A stretch of DNA of 49,430 nt from contig WSLY01000016.1 of assembly GCA_013316825.1 (NCBI GenBank), positions 1-49,430 of the forward strand, read 5' to 3'. This DNA is from Lachnospiraceae bacterium. GTDB lineage: Bacteria; Bacillota; Clostridia; Lachnospirales; Lachnospiraceae. The position numbers and the translations under genes were made by a program. Positions 44,589 to 49,430 of this stretch are shown piece after piece (the stretch's first letter is position 1; every line of letters starts with the position of its first letter). The notes below the pieces were generated by a model that saw only the letters and a program-made list of their open reading frames with translations, was not told the origin of the DNA and ran no database searches.

Positions 44589-44945
44589 TTATTTTTTCAT
44601 CTTGGGATTAAAGACAAATGCTGCCAAAAGACCAAATATCAGAGCTGCGCTGCACCCTACGGCGCCCGCTTTGAAGCCGCCCTGAAACAAGCCAAGCAAG
44701 CCTGCCTGCTCCAGCCCTTCTTTTACGCCCTTCATCAATACGTTTCCAAAGCCGAGCAGCGGCACCGATGCCCCCGCCCCCGCAAACTCCACAAAAGGCT
44801 CATACCATCCAAACACACTGATAAAAGCGCCCAGACAAACCAAAAGCACCATAATACGCCCGGGCAGCATCTTTGTTTTTTCCATTAAAATTTGCGCCAG
44901 CGCGCAGATAAGCCCTCCAACCCAGAATGCATTAAAATAATCCAT
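44589..44945 (-). CDS. spoVAE: Stage V sporulation protein AE
   Basis: SpoVAE is part of the SpoVA channel that moves dipicolinic acid into and out of the spore. The 118-residue protein has three to four membrane segments and the family pattern MDYFNAFWVGGLICALAQILMEKTKMLPGRIMVLLV, FVEFAGAGASVPLLGFGNVLMKGV and GLLGLFQGGF. AAGGAGG precedes the ATG. Normally spoVAC and spoVAD lie next to it; here the neighbours are shikimate kinase and an LTA-synthase-like gene, so it is an orphan or a second copy. Confidence 0.92.
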   Translation of the reverse strand: MDYFNAFWVGGLICALAQILMEKTKMLPGRIMVLLVCLGAFISVFGWYEPFVEFAGAGASVPLLGFGNVLMKGVKEGLEQAGLLGLFQGGFKAGAVGCSAALIFGLLAAFVFNPKMKK

Positions 44946-44985
44946 GCTTCCAACTCCTCCTTACAGGTTCTTTAGAATCATGGAT

Positions 44986-45015
44986 TATTATATACTTTTT
45001 TTCGGTTTCTATTCC
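44986..45015 (-). promoter_or_regulatory. Possible sigma-G promoter of spoVAE
   Basis: On the minus strand GGAATA (45010-45015) and TATAATA (44986-44992) have a 17-base spacer, close to the forespore sigma-G pattern TGAATA and CATAMTA. There is no sigma-A -35. Confidence 0.4.
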
Positions 45016-45043
45016 TGCACGCCGCCGCAGCAGCAAACGGTTT

Positions 45044-45577
45044 TTAGAAATTTTCACCCTTTTCTTTGCGAAAGAGCTTCACAAGGCGGCACACCTCTTC
45101 TGCCGTTTCCCTAAGGTTTTTTTCCTCGCAGTCTATCACAATGTCGGCATATTTTTCATAGAGCGGAACCCGCTCAAGGTACAGCTTTGCAAGCGTCTGC
45201 CCCTCTTTCATGGCGACGCCCCGCTCATGCAAATCCCCAAGCCGCTCTGCCAATGCCTCACAGCCAAGCCTTAAGTAAACCACTATGCCAAGCTGCTGCA
45301 AATGCCTCATCGCTTCCCTGCCATAGCAAACACTTCCTCCTGTTGCAATCACCACATTTTCCCCGTTTAAAGAAGCGTTCACGCGATTTTCAATCTCCAA
45401 AAAGCCCTCCACTCCATGCTCTTCTATCAGCTCATGGAGAAGCTTTCCATAGGTATCCTGTATGACAAGGTCCGAATCCACAAACCGGCAGCCCATTCTT
45501 TTTGCCGCCACAACGCCCACCGTACTTTTTCCCACGCCTGGCATCCCAATCAGTATCGTATTTTTCAATTTATGCAA
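45044..45577 (-). CDS. aroK: Shikimate kinase
   Basis: It phosphorylates shikimate in the aromatic pathway. The protein of about 175 residues has the Walker A motif LIGMPGVGKST, FVDSDLVIQ (shikimate Asp), EIENRVNASL, VIATGGSVCYG and YLRLG... ERVPLYEKYADIVID. The start is uncertain: no ATG is available. I take TTG at 45577, which overlaps the ridA stop and uses GGAGG inside ridA; TTG at 45568 fits the family length better. Translation is probably coupled to ridA. Confidence 0.88.
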   Translation of the reverse strand: MHKLKNTILIGMPGVGKSTVGVVAAKRMGCRFVDSDLVIQDTYGKLLHELIEEHGVEGFLEIENRVNASLNGENVVIATGGSVCYGREAMRHLQQLGIVVYLRLGCEALAERLGDLHERGVAMKEGQTLAKLYLERVPLYEKYADIVIDCEEKNLRETAEEVCRLVKLFRKEKGENF

Positions 45578-45947
45578 GGCAGGCAATGACCTCCACCTCA
45601 CAGAGCACGTTTTTGGGCAGCGTTTTTACCGCCACACAGCTTCTGGCAGGCTTTTCTGTAAAATACTTGGCATATACCTCATTAAAAGCGGCAAAATCTC
45701 CCATATCCGCCAAAAAGCAGGTTGTCTTTACGACTTTTTCGTAGTCCGCGCCTGCCGCCGCAAGCAGCTCGCCCACATTTTTCATGACAAGCTCTGCCTG
45801 TGCAGCAATGTCCGCTCCCTCAATCTCTCCCGTCGCGGGATTGATGGGTATCTGCCCTGATGCAAAAAAGAAATCTCCTGCCACAATTCCCTGCGAATAA
45901 GGTCCGATTGCTGCGGGCGCCTTGTCTGTTATAATTTTTTTCATCAT
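45570..45947 (-). CDS. ridA: RidA-family imine deaminase
   Basis: RidA clears reactive enamine/imine products of PLP enzymes. The 125-residue protein shows KAPAAIGPYSQGIVAGDFFFASGQIP, GADIAAQAELVMKNVGELLAAAG, VVKTTCFLADMGDFAAFNEVYAKYF and the active-site Arg in PARSCVAVKTLPKNVLCEVEVIA. GGAGG lies five bases before the ATG at 45947. Gap to the small protein gene upstream is 18 bases. Confidence 0.94.
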   Translation of the reverse strand: MMKKIITDKAPAAIGPYSQGIVAGDFFFASGQIPINPATGEIEGADIAAQAELVMKNVGELLAAAGADYEKVVKTTCFLADMGDFAAFNEVYAKYFTEKPARSCVAVKTLPKNVLCEVEVIACLA

Positions 45948-45965
45948 ACTTTCCTCCATTCTGCT

Positions 45966-46199
45966 TTATGCATCTTCAAACTGCGCCGTTACATAAAAGC
46001 CTCTTTCTTTTTCTTCTATATCCAACACAACGCCTTCTCTTGCCAGCATACGCTCCCTGAACGGAACATTGCCCGACATGGCAAGGGACGGGTCTATGGT
46101 ATAGTAATAGTTGCTGGGGAGCACGCCCTCCGTCACCGTAATCTTCTGACCGACCGTCAGAAGTCCCGGTCTCTCCATTTTAAACTCCATCACTCGCAT
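45966..46199 (-). CDS. Small protein of unknown function
   Basis: The 77-residue protein MRVMEFKMERPGLLTVGQKITVTEGVLPSNYYYTIDPSL is soluble and predicted rich in strands (VVLDIEEKERGFYVTAQFED). AAAGG lies seven bases before the ATG, which overlaps the end of the diguanylate cyclase gene by ten bases. The tight spacing on both sides supports a real gene. I do not recognise a family. Confidence 0.65.
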   Translation of the reverse strand: MRVMEFKMERPGLLTVGQKITVTEGVLPSNYYYTIDPSLAMSGNVPFRERMLAREGVVLDIEEKERGFYVTAQFEDA

Positions 46200-48097
46200 A
46201 CTGCCGCCTTTCGCTCCCGCTTGTTCTCATACATCTTTTCATCCGCTTCTTTTAGCAGAACCTGATAGTCTTTATTTTCTTCGGTCAGACTATATCCGAG
46301 AGAAAAACGGATGAAAACGCTTATATTGTCGGCAAGCACTGCAGGACTTCCCTCCTGCAGCCTTTCCAGCCTCCGAATCACCTCGAGCAGCTCCTCTTCA
46401 CTTGCATACCGGTATAAAAATAGTGCAAATTCATCTCCGCCCAGTCTGGCAGCCACACATCTGTCCGGCGCCTGCTCCTTCAGCCGTCCGGCAATTTCTT
46501 TCAGATACGTATCTCCCGCCTCGTGTCCGTAAGTATCATTGACAACCTTCAGATTATCAGCGTCAATCATAACAAACGCTCTGTAGGCAAGAGGCTCCCC
46601 TGCTTCGGACAAGGCGGAAAGCCTCATCTCCAGCCCGCGGCGGTTATACAGCTCGGTCAGAGGGTCTGTATCCCTCTCTTCTTCTATCCTTTTGCGCTTT
46701 ACTATCTCATCCGTCACATCAATCACAACGCCGAATTTGTCGTCGCCATCACCGGTTTCCTCCAGCTTAATATACTGTCCGTTCCGCTCAAATACACCAT
46801 TTTCATCCGAAACAGGATTTTTGCGCAGTCTGTTCATAAAAGCCTGAAATTCTTTATAATCAGCAGACAGCTTTCCCGCCTCTGCCGCATCCAGCGAAAG
46901 AATCCTTGGCACATATTCCGTAAAACGGACTCTTTTCATATGCTGGTTATACTCATATACCCCAATGTACATATTGGTCTTGCTCAGCACATAAGACATC
47001 TTTTCATTGTTATCCAAAAGACTCTTTTTCATCTTGTTGATATAGCTGCTAAGCTCCGAAAATTCCACGCTGCTGTTCGTATCAATCATCTCGTCCAGAT
47101 TTCCCTGCGCAATCCGATGCAGCTTTCTGTTCATACTGTGGATTCCGTCCACCACATATTTTTCCATATACCAGATGACGGCGCGGGAAAGAATCACCGC
47201 CATCACAATCAGGCATACCGCAACCAAAAGGGCAATGGTCGGCACTCTCTGATAAAGCTCGCGGCTGGGCACCACCCGCAGGATATAATTGGAACCGACT
47301 TCCCTGCATACACAATAGGAATGACGGCCGTTTACAACTGCATGAAAGCCGCCCTCTCCGTTTGCCAGCGACGCAAGCCCCAAACCTGTTTCCAGAATAT
47401 TTTTTCCTACGCTTTCCAAATCCGTAGAGCCGACAATTTCTCCGCTCCTGCTGTCGATGGCATAGTATCCCGGTTCCAGATTGACACGGAAAAGAGAAAA
47501 CAGATAGGACAACTCATTTTTTTCTCTTGCCTTCATAACATTGGCGGGCTCCATACCCACCTGCACAATAAATTCGCCGTTCCTGCTCCAGAGTGCCGAA
47601 TACTGCATCATTTTCGCTTCCGCGGTATTTGGCGTAATATCCTGCACAAGCTTCAACGACTTATCCTGCAGCATCGGCTTAAAAAACATCATCTGCTCGC
47701 CCGAATCAAAGGTATAGTCATAATATTCCGGATGCGTGCCGGCATAAATACGCCCCGTGGAATCAAAAATATGAATTTCATCCACTTCCATAAATACCGC
47801 GATTCTTTTTAATTCCTCCATATCCTGCAGCACGGAAGGGTCGTTTTGAATGATATAGGCTATCGCCTCTGCATTGCGCAGGCAGGTTGCCCTGTATGCC
47901 TCCTCGATATCCGAAAGCTCCTCCTGATTTCGAGAAAGAAGCTGTTCCATCTGTGTAAACGTTCTGTCTGCGCTTTCGTAAGCCTGCCTCTGTGTATTGA
48001 TTATCTGTATATATACAATAATCGCCAATATCAACGTCACAAAAATACATGTGACCCTATTGATATAGCGGCTGATAATTTTTCCGAGTGTCTGCAT
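46190..48097 (-). CDS. Membrane diguanylate cyclase with Cache sensor
   Basis: The 635-residue protein would make cyclic di-GMP in response to an outside signal. Order: membrane segment (VTCIFVTLILAIIVYIQII), extracellular Cache-like sensor (about 50-275), second membrane segment (IALLVAVCLIVMAVILSRAVIW), HAMP-like linker, a PAS-like region and a GGDEF domain with DPLTELYNRRGLEMRL, DADNLKVVNDTYGHEAGD and the active-site LGGDEFAL. The four residues that would form the inhibitory RxxD site read PDRC, so product inhibition is probably missing. GGGAG lies seven bases before ATG 48097; the longer reading starts above the promoter. Confidence 0.92.
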   Translation of the reverse strand: MQTLGKIISRYINRVTCIFVTLILAIIVYIQIINTQRQAYESADRTFTQMEQLLSRNQEELSDIEEAYRATCLRNAEAIAYIIQNDPSVLQDMEELKRIAVFMEVDEIHIFDSTGRIYAGTHPEYYDYTFDSGEQMMFFKPMLQDKSLKLVQDITPNTAEAKMMQYSALWSRNGEFIVQVGMEPANVMKAREKNELSYLFSLFRVNLEPGYYAIDSRSGEIVGSTDLESVGKNILETGLGLASLANGEGGFHAVVNGRHSYCVCREVGSNYILRVVPSRELYQRVPTIALLVAVCLIVMAVILSRAVIWYMEKYVVDGIHSMNRKLHRIAQGNLDEMIDTNSSVEFSELSSYINKMKKSLLDNNEKMSYVLSKTNMYIGVYEYNQHMKRVRFTEYVPRILSLDAAEAGKLSADYKEFQAFMNRLRKNPVSDENGVFERNGQYIKLEETGDGDDKFGVVIDVTDEIVKRKRIEEERDTDPLTELYNRRGLEMRLSALSEAGEPLAYRAFVMIDADNLKVVNDTYGHEAGDTYLKEIAGRLKEQAPDRCVAARLGGDEFALFLYRYASEEELLEVIRRLERLQEGSPAVLADNISVFIRFSLGYSLTEENKDYQVLLKEADEKMYENKRERKAAVCE

Positions 48098-48138
48098 TTG
48101 TATCTCCCTGCTGCTTTTTAAAACACCGTATCGGTAAA

Positions 48139-48167
48139 ATTGTAACAGAAGATAACCTACATGACAA
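48139..48167 (-). promoter_or_regulatory. Promoter of the diguanylate cyclase operon
   Basis: On the minus strand TTGTCA (48162-48167) and TACAAT (48139-48144) have a 17-base spacer. It may drive the cyclase, the small protein, ridA and aroK. Confidence 0.6.
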
Positions 48168-48242
48168 CAACCAGTTTTGCATTTCTTCCTGTCATTTTTG
48201 ATAAGCACAAGCTGCAAAATCGCTGCAAAAGCAACCGCTTTC

Positions 48243-49112
48243 TCAATTCAGCACAAGATTAAAGCACCCGTCTTTTTCCGTTTCTGCAGGCAGGTATAAG
48301 CCGCAGACATCATACGAGCGCCTAAGCAGCGCACGCCTGCAGTCGAAATGCCAAAGCAGCGCCTGTGCTGCGCAGACTGCCTCCTCCCTGCCTTTTGCGG
48401 TAATTTCCTGTATCAGCAGCATATTTTCCTTTGGCGCGCTTTTTGTGCCGCTCTCCCTGCGGCACAGTACGCCGTATATGTTCTCCTCATATAACAGTTT
48501 TGCGCAGACGCCTCCTTCCCGCACAAAGGAAGAAACCGCGTACTTTAGCATACCGCCGGAAGGTTCCACGCCGGCGGCGCCGGCAAAAGCGTCTCTCCTG
48601 CATTTTATGTATGAGGAAACAGACACCGGCTCCAGTACGCACCGCTTTCTCAGGCTTCCTTCCCGCACCCTGCCCCTGCTGTCCGGCCTCTTTTCACCGG
48701 AAACTTCTACTTCCCATATCTTTTCGCGAAAGCAGGGAGAAAAACCCCTCTTTTCATAGAATTTTGCCAGCCCGCTGTCCCCGGGCACCAAAACGCCGCA
48801 GCTTCCCTCCTCTTTCAGCAGGGTGGCGGCAGCGTTTAAAAGTCCTGTGCAGACGCCTCTTCCCCTTGCCGTATCCTTCGTCGCTACGGCATATATATAT
48901 TCAGCCTTTACCGCTTGTCCATAAGACCACAGCCGCACCGGAATCAGGCAGAGCTGCCCCCAAATTTTCCCGCTCTCCTCCCAGACAAGAACGCGCACTT
49001 CTCCCGCAAGGCAGCGGAAAATTTCTGCAATTTCCTCCTGTGCATCGCCAAAGCTTTCCCCCCAGAGCTCCATAATCTCCTGTCTGTCAGCCTCTATTCC
49101 AAACCGTATCAT
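48243..49112 (-). CDS. Two-domain GNAT acetyltransferase, Eis-like
   Basis: The first 150 residues form a GNAT domain (IRFGIEADRQEIMELWGESFGD, YIYAVATKDTARGRGVCTGLLNAAATLL with the acetyl-CoA loop, GLAKFYEKRGFSP). The second half (VSSYIKCRRDAFAGAAGVEPSGGML, LLIQEITAKGREEAVCAAQALLWHF) is a degenerate GNAT or SCP-like domain, the arrangement of Eis-type enzymes. The ATG overlaps the stop of the preceding gene (ATGA), so the two are translated together. Substrate unknown. Confidence 0.82.
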   Translation of the reverse strand: MIRFGIEADRQEIMELWGESFGDAQEEIAEIFRCLAGEVRVLVWEESGKIWGQLCLIPVRLWSYGQAVKAEYIYAVATKDTARGRGVCTGLLNAAATLLKEEGSCGVLVPGDSGLAKFYEKRGFSPCFREKIWEVEVSGEKRPDSRGRVREGSLRKRCVLEPVSVSSYIKCRRDAFAGAAGVEPSGGMLKYAVSSFVREGGVCAKLLYEENIYGVLCRRESGTKSAPKENMLLIQEITAKGREEAVCAAQALLWHFDCRRALLRRSYDVCGLYLPAETEKDGCFNLVLN

Positions 49113-49430
49113 ACGAGTACCTGCCTTGCCGTAAACTTCTCCAGCATAACGGGATGATAAGATTCTTTCGCCTTACGCAGTCCTGCAACGCCGTCATCTT
49201 CTTCTCTGTTCACATAGGTGTAACCCTGCATCATGCTTTTGACGTATTCTCGATTTATGGCAGGATACGCCCCCTGTATCTCAGCAAAAGCCTTTTCAAT
49301 ATGCACCACATAAGTATCCTGATTGAGCGGCTCTCCCACGGTAAACCCCACAACCTGTCCGCACTGGCAGAGCACACCGCCGGTAAAACCCAGCCTGTCA
49401 AAATACGTAAGCGCATTGTCCACCACGCCT
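49109..49430 (-). CDS. C-terminal part of a DUF2156 (LPG synthetase-like) protein
   Basis: The frame runs off the right edge, so only the last 105 or so residues are seen. YFDRLGFTGGVLCQCGQVVGFTVGEPLNQDTYVVHIEKAF and YPAINREYVKSMMQGYTYVNREEDDGVAGLRKAKESYHPVM are typical of the C-terminal half of DUF2156 proteins, which share a fold with lysyl-phosphatidylglycerol synthetase. The full function needs the missing part. Confidence 0.82.
   Translation of the reverse strand, partial: GVVDNALTYFDRLGFTGGVLCQCGQVVGFTVGEPLNQDTYVVHIEKAFAEIQGAYPAINREYVKSMMQGYTYVNREEDDGVAGLRKAKESYHPVMLEKFTARQVLV

Noticed and set aside
46523..47812. 429-codon plus-strand open frame
   Set aside because: It is antisense to the diguanylate cyclase gene; its translation is rich in His and Arg with no domain and no ribosome site, as expected of an opposite-frame shadow.

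Overview
The window reads as chromosomal DNA of an anaerobic, Gram-positive clostridial bacterium, most likely of the family Lachnospiraceae. This is inferred from the genes together: a SpoVA sporulation protein, a GerMN lipoprotein, a CmpB-type membrane protein, a DUF5721 protein, a WalRK-like pair with ComEC and HolA, ArgJ-type arginine synthesis, strong AGGAGG ribosome sites and sigma-A promoters. Almost all genes lie on the minus strand. No rRNA, tRNA, insertion sequence, prophage or CRISPR array was seen.

Layout. 1-630: a consensus promoter firing out of the left edge, then a decayed XRE regulator. 755-5866: a leftward operon glyA, hom, an alkaline-phosphatase-fold 'phosphoglycerate mutase' that is probably the missing homoserine kinase, and lysC. 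6055-7809: two rightward lipid genes (diacylglycerol-kinase family, PAP2 phosphatase). 8001-12400: a leftward operon of a DUF1653 protein, a cytosolic 5'-nucleotidase, an SfsA-MutY fusion and a GT2 glycosyltransferase. 12824-18270: a chemoreceptor, then a two-component system with a membrane accessory gene. 18546-25023: a five-gene operon (WalR-like regulator, WalK-like kinase, GerMN lipoprotein, ComEC, HolA). 25209-27671: a divergent AraC regulator and GH51 arabinofuranosidase. 27709-31228: ComEA, GNAT, a DMT transporter and two related unknown membrane proteins. 31297-40259: the arginine block (argD, argB, argJ leftward with two GNATs and a solute-binding protein; argG rightward). 40275-49430: DUF1294, DegV, DUF5721, an LTA-synthase-like enzyme, an orphan SpoVAE, shikimate kinase, RidA, a small unknown protein, a diguanylate cyclase, a two-domain GNAT and the end of a DUF2156 protein.

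Most interesting signals. (1) A dispersed repeat with 14-bp inverted ends (GGTAATTGCGAAAC) occurs three times, each between a predicted -10 box and a start codon and each ending 31-35 nt before that start, so it seems to fill the 5' leader of two response-regulator genes and of the arabinofuranosidase gene. (2) One copy carries an inserted core of about 80 bp, shared with a second palindrome at 28995-29155; the two cores match, but the long arms around them are unrelated. (3) The SfsA-MutY fusion. (4) A threonine operon in which an APGM-family protein takes the place of ThrB. (5) Likely regulatory sites: paired ARG boxes at argG, an operator palindrome just after the degV start point, a hairpin hiding the comEA ribosome site, and a sigma-G-like promoter before spoVAE.
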